Numbered from the stretch's first letter, positions 1 through 8,902 are shown. The stretch: DNA of 64,000 nucleotides from Kribbella sp. VKM Ac-2568 (GCF_004345365.1 NZ_SLVF01000007.1:1-64000); one strand, 5' to 3'. Notes: generated from the letters alone by a model not told the origin. A program made the numbers and translations.

Positions 1-195
1 CAACTCCTTGACACTGGTGTCGAACGGCTGCTGCAGCAGATCCAGCGCCCAGTTGTAGAAGATCCAGCCGACGACCGCACCCAGCACGATCGCAACCACA
101 CACTTGAGCAACCGATTGCGCAGCTCCGTGATGTGCTCGCGCAGACTCATCCGCCCGGCGTCCTCCTCCACCGGATCGAGCTGCTCGACACTCAT
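1..195 (-). CDS. tatC: Sec-independent protein translocase TatC, N-terminal part (runs off the window)
   Basis: The reverse strand from an ATG at 195 gives 65 residues that continue past position 1. It contains the conserved TatC start, SLREHITELRNRLLK at about residues 17-31, followed by the first hydrophobic helix. TatC is the polytopic inner-membrane receptor of the twin-arginine export pathway and binds the RR signal of folded cargo. The gene starts 9 nt after the tatA stop codon, so the two are almost certainly co-transcribed. A second in-frame ATG at residue 16 (position 150) is closer to the start of typical family members and could be the true start. Confidence 0.93.
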   Translation of the reverse strand, partial: MSVEQLDPVEEDAGRMSLREHITELRNRLLKCVVAIVLGAVVGWIFYNWALDLLQQPFDTSVKEL

Positions 196-204
196 CGGGG
201 TCTT

Positions 205-456
205 CTAGCCGCGGTGATCTGGGAGAGGCTCCGCCGACAGTTGCTCGTCCGTACTGCGCTCCGCGGGCCGCGTATCGGCGCCGAGCTCACCATCAGTCTT
301 GTTGCCGTGGGCCCCGACTTCGTCCTCCCAGATTCTCTTCGACCTGCCGAGCTGCCTCACCAGCGCCGGCAGCTTGGCCGACCCGAAGAGCAGCATCACG
401 ATCGCGAGGATGACGAGCCACTCCGCTCCCTGCGGCATACCGAGAAGTGCCAACAT
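205..456 (-). CDS. tatA: Sec-independent protein translocase TatA/TatE
   Basis: This 83-residue protein has a single N-terminal membrane helix (about residues 12-24), the hallmark FG pair at 24-25 followed by SAKLP, an amphipathic helix rich in R and K, and an acidic, disordered tail. That is the TatA/E layout; TatA oligomers form the pore element of the Tat translocase. An AGGAG ribosome site lies 5 nt before the ATG at 456. It sits directly upstream of tatC on the same strand. TatB is not nearby, as is usual in actinomycetes where it is encoded elsewhere. Confidence 0.93.
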   Translation of the reverse strand: MLALLGMPQGAEWLVILAIVMLLFGSAKLPALVRQLGRSKRIWEDEVGAHGNKTDGELGADTRPAERSTDEQLSAEPLPDHRG

Positions 457-677
457 GACGTCTCCTGTTCCTTGATGGATAGCTCAGGGACAGTCGCGGG
501 ACGGCACGACCGACCACAAGGAACTTCGAAGCCACTCGTCCAAGGGATGGGTCGGCTGCTGCCTCAAGGGGTGGGGATTGGCACGAGGTGATCGCCCTGG
601 AGCCCACGAGCGCCACCGACCAGTCGAACACCCGCATCAGTGACTTCTGGCAGATCTCCACCTGGCAGGCCGCCGGG

Positions 678-1415
678 TCAGGGTGTGGTGGGTGTCGGCG
701 TCATGGGATCGACCGGTGCTGGTGCGGGGTCCGAGGTGGGGACATCGACGGGTTCGCTTCCGCCGAGGTCCAGGCGGAATGGGGGGTAGGCGTCGGTCAT
801 CAGCGCCGCGTAGCCGGCTACCCGCAGAGCCCACCGGTTCATCCCGACGACCAGGTCGAACAGCGAACGCGGGTAGGAGCCGGTGAAAGCGAGGATGACC
901 GCGGCAATGATCACCAGGATGCCGACCAGACCATTGCTGCCGAGGACGTTCCACTGCCAGTTGTCGGACTGGTTGGCGGCCCATACTCCTCCGCCGACGA
1001 AGATGCCGACGATGATGTATTGCGGGATGGCGAGCAACCACCACTTCACCAGGACAAGGCCCCGGGACAGATGCGTCGGGTAGTCCACCGAGAAGTGCGC
1101 CGGGTAGTCCTCGACCTCTCGCAGGGTGAACGGCGGGTAGCGGTCTGTTCCGAGTGCTCCGTAGCCGTAATAGGTCACCCGCCAGGACCACCGCAGTACC
1201 CCGACGTTGTAGTCGAAGAGCGCTCGCGGATAGCGCCCGGTGAAGAGGATCGAGAAGAACGCAGCCACCCAGGCGACCGCGAAACCGAGCCACAGGAACA
1301 GCAGAACGACGTAGTGCGGGATCAGGAGGATCCATTTGACCAGCCACAACCACCTGGACGACTTCGGATCCAGCGCAGTATCAACATGCACCGGGTACAC
1401 CACAGATGTTGCCAT
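678..1415 (-). CDS. DUF4389 integral membrane protein with internal duplication
   Basis: I place the start at the ATG at 1415, because a GGAG ribosome site lies 9 nt before it; another in-frame ATG sits at 1424. The 245-residue product has four to six membrane helices and two similar halves. Each half contains a helix pair followed by a YPR-x-LFD motif and a stretch ending in YPPF (one copy near the middle, one near the C terminus). This is the DUF4389 repeat, found in actinobacterial membrane proteins of unknown role. The C terminus is proline-rich. It stands alone, upstream of tatA on the same strand, with 221 nt between them. Confidence 0.85.
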   Translation of the reverse strand: MATSVVYPVHVDTALDPKSSRWLWLVKWILLIPHYVVLLFLWLGFAVAWVAAFFSILFTGRYPRALFDYNVGVLRWSWRVTYYGYGALGTDRYPPFTLREVEDYPAHFSVDYPTHLSRGLVLVKWWLLAIPQYIIVGIFVGGGVWAANQSDNWQWNVLGSNGLVGILVIIAAVILAFTGSYPRSLFDLVVGMNRWALRVAGYAALMTDAYPPFRLDLGGSEPVDVPTSDPAPAPVDPMTPTPTTP

Positions 1416-1734
1416 CACAACCATCTCCAAGCGGCCTTGCTCAATGAAACTTAGGTCTTCGTACTGGGTTCCACCCTCAGCGAGGTGGGGTGGTGAGATG
1501 CGGCAGCGCTGGGATCGGAGTGACCTCGGCGGCAGGGAAGAACACGCCCGCCACAAGCGCGGTACGTCGCGTGCTGCTCACCATCCTCGGGAGGACAGCC
1601 CCTGTCAACGTTGAGATCTTCGAGCATGGACAGGGCTGCTGGAAAGGAACATGCTGAGGTCAGCGCGGTCAGAATTGCGCTAAGTGATCCGTCAGGGTTG
1701 CCACGGTTTCGTGTCCGTGCTGGGGGCAGTTCGC
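1416..1734. other. Divergent intergenic region between two membrane-protein genes
   Basis: This 319-nt stretch separates the leftward DUF4389 gene from the rightward gene at 1735. I see no convincing gene, hairpin or long repeat in it. It must hold both promoters, but none is clear by eye. A spurious reading frame at 1611-1916 resembles the sort of peptide seen when tRNA genes are translated, yet I could not fold a tRNA there. Confidence 0.5.
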
Positions 1735-2523
1735 ATGGACATAATCAGCAGTCAGCAGCACACGAGCGACGCAACACAGCGGTCCATCGCGGAAATGCTC
1801 TCTCCGACCGCGTCGCGGCAGAGAATTGCTCGAGTGACCGGGGCTCTGTTCATCGCTTCCACCGTGGCTTTCATGATCGCGGCGACGGTGTTGTCGATCA
1901 CCTTCGACTGGCCTGACATTCTGCGGCAGCCGCCGGATGTCGTACTGCCTGAGTTCGCGGCAGGTGGGGCGAGTCTGGTGTGGACCTGGTTCGCGGTCGC
2001 CTGGACGTACGCAGTACTGGCGGTGCCGATCCTGTTGCTGCCGACCGCGTTGGCTCGTCGTGGAGACGCGGCGCTGCGAGTGGCCACCTACCTGGGGGCT
2101 GCGTCTGTCTTGTTGTCGCTGATCGGGTTTCTCCGTTGGGTTTTCGTCGTACCAGCCTTGGCGGATTCCTACATGAGTGGTGATGCGACCACTCGTACGG
2201 CGGTGGCTGCGGCCTGGACTGCTCAGCACCAGTACGGCGGAGCGCTGCTGGGCGAGCACCTCGGACAACTCCTTGGCGTCGCCTGGTCGGTGACGGTCAG
2301 CGTCATCATCCTGCGCTCCAAGGTGATGCCGGCCTGGGTCGGTTGGCTGGGGCTGCTCGCGAGTGCCTTGTACTTCGTCAACCAGGGCGACATCCTCGCC
2401 ACCGCGGTCTCCGGATTCCCCGTCTGGGAGCTGGGCGGACTCATCGGAAGTTACCTGTGGGCGGTGTGGCTGCTCGTGCTCGGTGTCCTCCTGCTCAGAC
2501 GGGTGAACGGCGGTATTCGCTGA
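1735..2523 (+). CDS. DUF4386-type multi-pass membrane protein
   Basis: The 262-residue product has about six hydrophobic segments, the first near residues 34-55, and a mid-protein FLRWVFVVP segment followed by an alanine-rich helix. This arrangement resembles the DUF4386 family of unknown function. The ATG at 1735 follows a G-rich stretch (GGGGGCAG) and is preferred to the upstream in-frame start at 1684; the ATG at 1795 is also possible. It is followed after 94 nt by another small membrane protein on the same strand. Its role is unknown. Confidence 0.7.
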   Translation: MDIISSQQHTSDATQRSIAEMLSPTASRQRIARVTGALFIASTVAFMIAATVLSITFDWPDILRQPPDVVLPEFAAGGASLVWTWFAVAWTYAVLAVPILLLPTALARRGDAALRVATYLGAASVLLSLIGFLRWVFVVPALADSYMSGDATTRTAVAAAWTAQHQYGGALLGEHLGQLLGVAWSVTVSVIILRSKVMPAWVGWLGLLASALYFVNQGDILATAVSGFPVWELGGLIGSYLWAVWLLVLGVLLLRRVNGGIR

Positions 2524-2617
2524 TCGCCAGGAACACCAGACAAATGCTCGCTGGCCTGGCGACGAGCACCCGCAGTACAAGCCGGTCGGCCTGCGCCGAC
2601 CTCAGGAGTTGAGCACC

Positions 2618-3211
2618 ATGACCGCATCCGCAGCATCACCGACCTTCCTACGTACCTGGTTGATCTGGACCGCCGGGTTCCTCGCCTTCCCCATCGCCGG
2701 TCTTGCCGGTGCCGCGGTGGCGGGCCGCGTCAACGATCCGCTCGCCGCGTTGCTCGGCGGCATTGTCACGGGGATCGTCGTCGGCGCCGGGCAGACGCTG
2801 GTAAGCCGCAAGCGGCTCGATCCGCGCAGATGGATACCGGCCACCGCCATCGGCATGGGCATCGGGCTTCTCCTCGGCGCAGCCACTGTCGATTACGGCA
2901 CCTCGTTGGGCGAACTGGCTCTCATGGGCGCCCTCACCGGCGTCGTCCTCGGCGTGGCGCAAGCCGTGGCCCTGCCACGGCATACCCCGATGGGTTGGGC
3001 ATGGGCCGTCGCGATGCCCGTCTTGTGGGCGCTGGGCTGGACCACCACCACACTTGGTGGGATCAGCGTGGACAACCAGTTCACGATCTTCGGCGCCTAC
3101 GGCGCGGTGACCTTCTCGGCACTGTCCGGCCTGCTGCTCCACTACCTGCTGCCGTACCGCGCCGAGGCGGGCCCGGCTTCGACCCAGACACGCATCGAGT
3201 CCAAGGCATGA
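2618..3211 (+). CDS. Hypothetical six-helix membrane protein
   Basis: This 197-residue protein is built of about six hydrophobic helices rich in glycine and alanine (for example residues 12-35, 42-62 and 72-92), with glycine-zipper-like spacing. I do not recognise a named family. The ATG at 2618 is chosen because AGGAG lies 9 nt before it; a TTG at 2609 is in frame but overlaps the end of that ribosome site. It follows the DUF4386-type gene on the same strand and may be co-transcribed with it. Confidence 0.75.
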   Translation: MTASAASPTFLRTWLIWTAGFLAFPIAGLAGAAVAGRVNDPLAALLGGIVTGIVVGAGQTLVSRKRLDPRRWIPATAIGMGIGLLLGAATVDYGTSLGELALMGALTGVVLGVAQAVALPRHTPMGWAWAVAMPVLWALGWTTTTLGGISVDNQFTIFGAYGAVTFSALSGLLLHYLLPYRAEAGPASTQTRIESKA

Positions 3212-3226
3212 GCCCTCCCGGCTCAT
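3208..3226 (+). terminator. Possible terminator hairpin at the end of the membrane-protein pair
   Basis: A perfect 7-bp stem, ATGAGCC paired with GGCTCAT around a 5-nt loop, overlaps the stop codon at 3209-3211. There is no run of T after it, so if it terminates transcription it is of the T-poor type common in GC-rich genomes. The rest of the interval up to 3502, between convergent genes, shows nothing I can name. Confidence 0.35.
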
Positions 3227-3502
3227 TGGCTCATGGAATCGACAAGGCTGGCTCCATCCGCAATTTGACTACTGACAGTGCTGTAACGACCCCACCTGCT
3301 CACACGATGTAAGGATTGGATGGCTGGGCGGAGGCAACTCCATCCATCGGCAATCGGGGGGACCTGCGTGCAGGACGATTGCCGACCGTGTCGGCGGCGA
3401 GGCAGCGATGCTTCGCCGCCTGCGCTGTTTCTAGGCAGTCGCGCCGATCACCGCCGAACTGGCGGCTGGGGTCCCGATGCTGACAGACGACCTAGTGAGA
3501 TG

Positions 3503-4372
3503 TCATTCGGCCAGGAACTTCATCACCAGCTGATTGAAGTCTTCTGGGCGCTCCAGCGGCATCACATGGGATGAACCGTCGCCTGTGATGATCTCGAACC
3601 GGGCTCGCGGGATCCCGTCGGCCACCTCGCGCGCGACCCACGGCGGTGTCAGCAGATCCTGCTCACCGACGATCACCAGAGTGGGAGCCTCGATGCCGCC
3701 GAGCCGATCGAGGGCGTCGAACTGCAGGTAGGCCTGGGCCTGTCGCCCGTAGGCGTCAGGCTCGACCGGGTTCGGATTGCTCGCCAGCATCGCCATCGTC
3801 TCCTGCACCGCCTGCTGATTGCGAAGGAAAGCCGAGGAGAACAGCCAAGTGAACTGCTGACTGCCGAACACCTCTCCGCTGGAGTCGTTGGCCCTGACCC
3901 AGTTCCAGATCGAGATCGGGTCGACGGCGCTTCGAGCGGGCGCCGCATTCGGACCCGCCAGCACCAGCCGATCCAGCCGATCCGCATGACGCAGCGCGAA
4001 CTCCACCCCGATCATGCTTCCCATCGACAAGCCCAGCAGATGGGTGCGGTGGATAGCGAGAGCATCGAGCAGACCGGCCACGTCGTCAGCCATGTCCGCG
4101 ACGGCGTACGGGCGGTCGGCTCGGGCGCTGCGGCCGGCATCGCGGTTGTCGAGGAGGACGACACGGAACCGGGTAGAGAGAGCTGGGACCTGTTGAAGCG
4201 TCCACAGCGATGAGTCATATCCGATCCCCATCAGCAGGACGAGTGGCGGCCCGTCCCCATGAATCTCGTAGTACAGCTCCTGCCCGTTCGTGCGAACGGT
4301 GCCCGATCGCGGGACGTCCTTGATGTTCATGGACGTCGGTTCATCTTTCGAAGTGGCGGTAGCGTTGGTCAT
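3503..4372 (-). CDS. Alpha/beta hydrolase
   Basis: The ATG at 4372 has an ideal GAGGAGGA ribosome site and gives 289 residues, the normal size for a single-domain hydrolase. The nucleophile elbow GLSMG puts the catalytic serine at 116; the acid is likely D239 in the VGEQD strand and the base H269 in SSH. The oxyanion region follows LLMGIGYDSSLW. The substrate cannot be told from sequence; esters, lactones or haloperoxidase-like chemistry are all possible. It is transcribed divergently from the TPR protein at 4525, with 152 nt between them. Confidence 0.9.
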   Translation of the reverse strand: MTNATATSKDEPTSMNIKDVPRSGTVRTNGQELYYEIHGDGPPLVLLMGIGYDSSLWTLQQVPALSTRFRVVLLDNRDAGRSARADRPYAVADMADDVAGLLDALAIHRTHLLGLSMGSMIGVEFALRHADRLDRLVLAGPNAAPARSAVDPISIWNWVRANDSSGEVFGSQQFTWLFSSAFLRNQQAVQETMAMLASNPNPVEPDAYGRQAQAYLQFDALDRLGGIEAPTLVIVGEQDLLTPPWVAREVADGIPRARFEIITGDGSSHVMPLERPEDFNQLVMKFLAE

Positions 4373-4524
4373 GAGTCCTCCTCGGACTGCCTCGTTGCCT
4401 CGGGGACCCCGTGGTCCCCACCCTGGATGCGTGAGCAAGCCGGTTACGGCGGTAACCCTCACGGTTACGATCGGCGCCGGCTGACCCCCGACCTCCGACC
4501 GGCCACGAATTCGGGAGGCGTGCG

Positions 4525-6591
4525 ATGACCGACGGCGCTGGTCCTGGTCTGGTCGAACGCGCCCGTGATGCTGCAGCCAGGGGTGATTGGCAGGAGGCTT
4601 TCGACCTGCTCATGGAGGCGGACGCGGAGGGCCTCGTGGCGTCCGCGGATCTACCGCTGCTTGGGGAGGTCGCCTATGCGGCCGGCCATCTCGATGTGAC
4701 CATCGAGGCGTGGGAGCGAGCCCACGCGGCGTGGGTGCAGGCGGATGACCGGGTCGCCGCCGCAGCTGCGGCCGTTCGCGTCGCGATGCACCTGCTCTTC
4801 GACACAGCGCTCATGGCACCGGTGCGCGGCTGGCTGGCACGAGCGGAGCGGCTTCTCGAAGGTCTCCAGAAGACACCCGCGCACGCGTGGTACGCGGTTG
4901 TCCGCAGCTATGAGCGGATGCTGACCGGCGACATCGCCGGCGCTCGGCAGTGGGCCCGGAACGCCATCGAGGTCGGTTCGAAGTGTGACCCGGCGGCGCT
5001 CGCCATTGCACGAGTGGCAGAGGCACGGGCGCTCATCTTGGACGGCGATGTCCGGCAAGGTCTGGCGCTGCTCGACGAAGCCGGGGTGGCGACGATCTCC
5101 GGGGACCTCGACCCGTTCTCGACAGGCGTCGTGTACTGCGAACTCGTCTGCGCGCTTCAGGGCGCAGCGCAGTACGACGTGGCCGAGGAATGGACCGAGG
5201 CGATGGAGCGGTGGTGCGAGACGAATGCCATCGGCAGCCTGCACGGACGCTGCCGGGTCCACCGCGCCGAGATCCTCAGGTTACGCGGGTCGTGCGACGA
5301 GGCGGAGAGTCAGGCGCTCGTGGCCTGCGAGGAGCTTCGCCCCTACCTGCGACGTGAGCTAGGGTGGCCACTTAACGAGCTCGGACGGATCCGACTTCAC
5401 AGGGGAGACATCGTCGGCGCGGCGGAAGCCCTGCTGGCCGCTCATCGCGCCGGATGGGATCCTCAACCGGATCTCGCGCTGGTGCGTCTGGCTCAAGGCG
5501 ACGTGGCCACTGCGGCTGCCTCCATCCGAGACGCTCTCGAGCACCCCTTGCGAATGCCGTCGAAGGAGCGGCCCCCGAACACCGATCTGCAGCGCGCGCC
5601 ATTGCTCGAGGCACAGGTCGAGATCGAGATCGCGGCCGGAGACCACGAACGGGCTCGATCGGCCGCCGACGAGCTGGAACTCGTAGCCGGGCGATTCGAG
5701 AGCAAGGCGTTGTTCGCCGGCGCCGCCCTCGCTCGAGGAAGAGTGCGGCTCGCCGACGGCGATGCGACGGGCGCGGAGCAGTCCTTCTCCGAAGCCGTAC
5801 AGCTCTGGAACGAAGTCGGCGCGCCCTATGAGGCGGCGGTCGCACGCATGGGCCTCGCCGAAGCCCACCGCGCCAGCGGGAGCGAGCACCGTGCCGTCTT
5901 GGAGGACCAAGCGGCGCGCACGATCCTCGCAGAGATCGAAGCCGCCCCGACGGCGCTCCCAGCGGATGACATCGCGCACCGCGACGAACCCACCGAACCG
6001 GCTAGGAGCGTCAACACCTTTCGTCGCGAAGGTGACTACTGGACCGTGGTCTTCGAAGCGCAGACCGTCCGCATGCGCGACCTCAAGGGTATGCATTACC
6101 TCGCACGGCTCCTCGCCGATCCGGGCCGGGAATATCACGTGCTGGATCTCGTCGGCGCCGAGATTGACAGCGGTGCGCAGGTCGACAGCAGCCAAGGTGC
6201 CCGAGTGCCGGGACCGGCACTCGGCGATGCGGGCGAGATGCTGGACGTACGAGCGAGAGACGCGTACCGCCGACGCCTCGCCGAGATCGACGACGACATC
6301 GAGCAGGCGCGCGCCATCGGGAACGCCGAGCAAGCCACGCAGGCTGAAGCCGAGCGCGACTTCCTCCTCCGAGAGCTGGCGCACGCGTTCGGCCTTGGTG
6401 GTCGCGATCGACGAGCCGCATCCGCGTCCGAGCGTGCTCGAGCCGGCGTGACCCGCGCGATCCGCCAGACGATCACCCGGATGACTGAGCACCATCCCCA
6501 GCTCGGCGAGCATCTCAGCCGCACCATCCGCACCGGCACGTACTGCGGCTACCACCCCGACCCTCGCGCCCCCGCCCGGTGGCGGTTCTAG
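4525..6591 (+). CDS. Large TPR-repeat protein with an actinobacterial C-terminal module
   Basis: The 688-residue product is soluble, alanine-rich and made mainly of helical hairpins with tetratricopeptide spacing from about residue 1 to 480. After a short linker, residues about 500-650 form a different module that starts with FRREGDYW and contains a basic, charged helix (RRRLAEIDDDIEQA). I have the impression that this C-terminal segment accompanies LAL/SARP-type regulators and ATPases in actinomycetes, but I see no Walker motif and no LuxR helix-turn-helix here. It may be a regulator or adaptor that has lost or never had the ATPase. It is divergent from the hydrolase gene. Confidence 0.75.
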   Translation: MTDGAGPGLVERARDAAARGDWQEAFDLLMEADAEGLVASADLPLLGEVAYAAGHLDVTIEAWERAHAAWVQADDRVAAAAAAVRVAMHLLFDTALMAPVRGWLARAERLLEGLQKTPAHAWYAVVRSYERMLTGDIAGARQWARNAIEVGSKCDPAALAIARVAEARALILDGDVRQGLALLDEAGVATISGDLDPFSTGVVYCELVCALQGAAQYDVAEEWTEAMERWCETNAIGSLHGRCRVHRAEILRLRGSCDEAESQALVACEELRPYLRRELGWPLNELGRIRLHRGDIVGAAEALLAAHRAGWDPQPDLALVRLAQGDVATAAASIRDALEHPLRMPSKERPPNTDLQRAPLLEAQVEIEIAAGDHERARSAADELELVAGRFESKALFAGAALARGRVRLADGDATGAEQSFSEAVQLWNEVGAPYEAAVARMGLAEAHRASGSEHRAVLEDQAARTILAEIEAAPTALPADDIAHRDEPTEPARSVNTFRREGDYWTVVFEAQTVRMRDLKGMHYLARLLADPGREYHVLDLVGAEIDSGAQVDSSQGARVPGPALGDAGEMLDVRARDAYRRRLAEIDDDIEQARAIGNAEQATQAEAERDFLLRELAHAFGLGGRDRRAASASERARAGVTRAIRQTITRMTEHHPQLGEHLSRTIRTGTYCGYHPDPRAPARWRF

Positions 6592-6673
6592 CGTTCGGCC
6601 GGCGGCGGCCAAGAATCGCCCCCTGCGTCCCGGTCCGACCCCGGTACGCCACCCGCTGCGGCAGCGACGGAGG

Positions 6674-7006
6674 CTAGTTCGCTGCCTCGAAGGCTTCGCG
6701 GATGTGGTTGGGGACGCGGCCGCGGTCGTTGACCTCGTAGCCGTTGGCGCGGGCCCACTCCTTGATCGTTCTGACGTCTGCGCCTACCTGCGTGCGCCTG
6801 ACCTTCACACCGCGGCTGGTTCGGACGGGGCGAGCCGCCTCGACGTACGGCGCCAAGATCTTGCGTAGTGCCTTGCTGTTCTTGGTATTGAGGTCGATCT
6901 CATAGGTCTTGCCGTCCAGCGCGAAGGTGATCGTGCCTCCCCTGCCGGCTGAGATGGTCGTACCCTCGAGGTCGTCGGTGAGGAGAACCTCTGTTCGCTG
7001 CACCAT
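6674..7006 (-). CDS. lsr2: Nucleoid-associated protein Lsr2
   Basis: The 110-residue product matches Lsr2 end to end: an N-terminal oligomerisation strand pair with TDDLEG and DGKTYEIDL, a linker after LRKILAPYVEAAR, and a C-terminal DNA-binding domain with IKEWARANGY and the AT-hook-like RGR at 95-97. Lsr2 is the actinobacterial H-NS analogue that silences AT-rich and acquired DNA. I use the ATG at 7006, which has GGAGG 9 nt upstream, rather than the in-frame ATG at 7030. The gene converges with the TPR gene. Confidence 0.95.
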   Translation of the reverse strand: MVQRTEVLLTDDLEGTTISAGRGGTITFALDGKTYEIDLNTKNSKALRKILAPYVEAARPVRTSRGVKVRRTQVGADVRTIKEWARANGYEVNDRGRVPNHIREAFEAAN

Positions 7007-7176
7007 GATAGTCGGCCTCCATCTGCTCAAGAATGTTGCCTATAGCATGCATCAAGACGCCGTTCGATGCGACGATCACGAGCCGGGGACCATCCACTTG
7101 TACCGTCGGTCATCACCCTCGACCGCGAACCGGGACAGCGACTTGGCGCGGGAACTCACTTGACGCTCCCCCACGA

Positions 7177-7656
7177 TCAGGGCACGACCACGACGACGGG
7201 TGCGTCCTTGCGGCAGGTGAGTCGGTGGCTGAGAGAGCCGGCGAGATGGTGCCGCATCTTCGCGGACCGGCCGACCACGACAAGAGTGGCGTGGACCTTG
7301 CGCGCGATGTCAGTGAGGGTCTGGGTGGCGTCGCCGTAGTCTGTGACGAAACTGATCGAGATGCCGATCTCGCGGGCACGAAGCTCTGCTTCGTCCTTGA
7401 GCTCGCTGGCAACCTCTTCTCTGAGGTTCTCGGCGCCGGCGTAGTCGTACGGCACGCCGTAAATGGCCGCCGGGTCGGTGAAGGGCATCACGTAGACGAC
7501 GATGAGTTTGCCGTTGGAGCGCGAGGCTGCCCCGGCTGCCCAGGAGAACGCATCCCAACTGGTCGGCGAACCATCCACTCCGGCGACGATGATCTGTGCG
7601 GGGTCGGCCGGGCTCGCGGGATTCGGTGTCCGCTCTACGGCGGCGTCTTGGCTCAT
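7177..7656 (-). CDS. Universal stress protein (UspA family)
   Basis: This single-domain protein of 159 residues begins its fold with IIVAGVDGSPTSWDAFSWA (about 22-40) and ends with VVVGRSAKM...AGSLSHRL and PVVVVVP. The ATP-binding signature G-x2-G-x9-G(S/T) is imperfect: G129 is followed by RSA rather than x2-G, and GS follows at 140-141. ATP binding is therefore uncertain. GAGGTG lies 6 nt before the ATG. It is 25 nt downstream of the MarR gene on the same strand and probably forms an operon with it. Confidence 0.9.
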   Translation of the reverse strand: MSQDAAVERTPNPASPADPAQIIVAGVDGSPTSWDAFSWAAGAASRSNGKLIVVYVMPFTDPAAIYGVPYDYAGAENLREEVASELKDEAELRAREIGISISFVTDYGDATQTLTDIARKVHATLVVVGRSAKMRHHLAGSLSHRLTCRKDAPVVVVVP

Positions 7657-7681
7657 GCGATCACCTCATTGATACGGATGG

Positions 7682-8122
7682 TCAGCCGGTGTGGCTGTCC
7701 TGACTTTCGGCGGCAAGCTCGGTCAGGCGGAGCAGCGCCGGCAGCGCCGCATCGAGCGCTTCGGCTTCCTGTTGGTCGAGCTTGTCGATCAACCCCGTGA
7801 GCACCGCCGCGCCGGCGTGGCGCATCGCGCGAAGGTGCTGCCGTCCGGCCCGCGTGATGGCGACCAGCACAACCCGAGCGTCGGCGGGCTCGCGGCGGCG
7901 TTCGGCGAGGCCGAGCCCTTCCAGCTGAGTCACCAGAGCCGTCATCGACGGCTGGGTCACTTCCTCGTTGACGGCCAGGTCCGTCAACCGCCGCGGGCCG
8001 GTGCGCTCCAACGTGGCCAGCGTCGACGCGGCGGTCAGACCAAGGCTGCGGTCCCGGCGCCGGATCACGACGCCGGCTATCGCGAAGAGTGTCTCACCGA
8101 GAACGGCACTGTGTTCGACCAC
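7682..8122 (-). CDS. MarR-family transcriptional regulator, possibly leaderless
   Basis: The product has the MarR winged helix: LTDLAVNEEVTQPSMTALVTQLE as helix-turn-helix and RREPADARVVLVAITRAG as wing, flanked by dimerisation helices. I choose the GTG at 8122 (146 residues); the in-frame start at 8173 would run through a palindrome. A TATACT box at 8134-8129 lies about 7 nt upstream of that GTG, which would put transcription start on or next to the start codon, and there is no ribosome site. The palindrome at 8131-8146 overlaps this box, so autorepression is likely. The universal stress gene follows. Confidence 0.88.
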   Translation of the reverse strand: MVEHSAVLGETLFAIAGVVIRRRDRSLGLTAASTLATLERTGPRRLTDLAVNEEVTQPSMTALVTQLEGLGLAERRREPADARVVLVAITRAGRQHLRAMRHAGAAVLTGLIDKLDQQEAEALDAALPALLRLTELAAESQDSHTG

Positions 8123-8130
8123 GACACAAG

Positions 8131-8146
8131 TATAGGCGGGCCTATA
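8131..8146. promoter_or_regulatory. Operator-like perfect palindrome before the MarR gene
   Basis: TATAGGC and GCCTATA form a perfect 7-bp inverted repeat around two bases. It covers the likely -10 box of the MarR gene and lies in the divergent region shared with the DUF3237 gene. MarR dimers usually bind 16-20 bp palindromes of this type near their own promoter, so this is the best candidate operator. Confidence 0.6.
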
Positions 8147-8422
8147 TAGATGCGTTAATGGAACTTGCCGCACGGACCGGCGATCACCACACCGTCTCGG
8201 CCTGCGTACAGATCCACCATGGCGCCGGCCCGTCGGGGCATCGCTGGGACCAGATTCCTCTCTGCTGAGAACCAGAAAGTCGCACAGATCCAGCGCCGAG
8301 CAGTACTTCGGGAACGCTCAGCTGCTTGACTGGCTGACCGTCGGCTCTGGCAGTGCTCGAGCAGGACGGCGCCGCTTTCAGTACCGGCGGAGGCATCCAA
8401 CGCATAGACGGAGGTTCAGATC
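8147..8422. other. Rest of the divergent region between marR and the DUF3237 gene
   Basis: Beyond the palindrome, this stretch has no gene I trust. A reverse frame at 8155-8400 reads through it, but its first half is low-complexity Ser/Arg and it would cover the MarR promoter. Confidence 0.4.
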
Positions 8423-8902
8423 ATGACCATCACACCACTACCACCCCCGAAGCTTCGTCTGGTCTTCCACATCGACGCCGTCATCGGCACGCCCGTCGAT
8501 CTCGGGCAATCCGCCGACGGCCGGCGACGCCGAATCGTGCCCCATGTCGGCGGCACCTTCACCGGCTCGGAACTGACCGGGAACGTCGTACCGGGCATCA
8601 GTGGCGACTGGCAGACGATCAACCCGGACGGATCCAGCGTCGGTGACATCCGGATGGGCCTGCACGCCACATCCGGAGCCAACCTCTACCTGCAGATGCG
8701 CGCCGTACGCCACGGACCGCCCGAGGTGCTCGCACGGCTAGCGGCCGGCGCGGAGGTCGACGCCTCGGAGTATGTCTTCCGCGCCACCGCACAGATCGAA
8801 ACCGCTCAACCGGATCTGAACTGGCTCAACCTCGGTGTGTTCACCGTCGTCGCCGGCCGCCGGCCCAACGGGGCGTCCTACGCCGTCTACCTCGTCGAGT
8901 AA
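8423..8902 (+). CDS. DUF3237 (UPF0311) family protein
   Basis: The 159-residue product follows the UPF0311/DUF3237 pattern closely: an opening strand pair, PVDLGQSADGRRRRIVPHVGGTF, a central DWQTINPDG, then PPEVLARLAAGAEVDASEYVFR and a closing WLNLGVFTVVAGRR. The family folds as a small beta barrel and has no established function. There is only a weak ribosome site before the ATG. It is divergent from the MarR gene and might be controlled by that regulator. Confidence 0.88.
   Translation: MTITPLPPPKLRLVFHIDAVIGTPVDLGQSADGRRRRIVPHVGGTFTGSELTGNVVPGISGDWQTINPDGSSVGDIRMGLHATSGANLYLQMRAVRHGPPEVLARLAAGAEVDASEYVFRATAQIETAQPDLNWLNLGVFTVVAGRRPNGASYAVYLVE

Noticed and set aside
1611..1700. Possible tRNA-like segment suggested by a peptide resembling translated tRNA genes
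   Set aside because: I could not find a T-loop consensus, matching acceptor arms or a clear anticodon stem on either strand.
5359..6612. Long reverse-strand open frame (417 codons)
   Set aside because: It lies entirely antisense to the TPR gene, whose frame has natural protein features; the reverse product is a GC-driven shadow.
8155..8400. Reverse open frame upstream of the MarR gene
   Set aside because: It would place its 3' end across the MarR promoter and palindrome, its N-terminal half is low-complexity, and I recognise no family.
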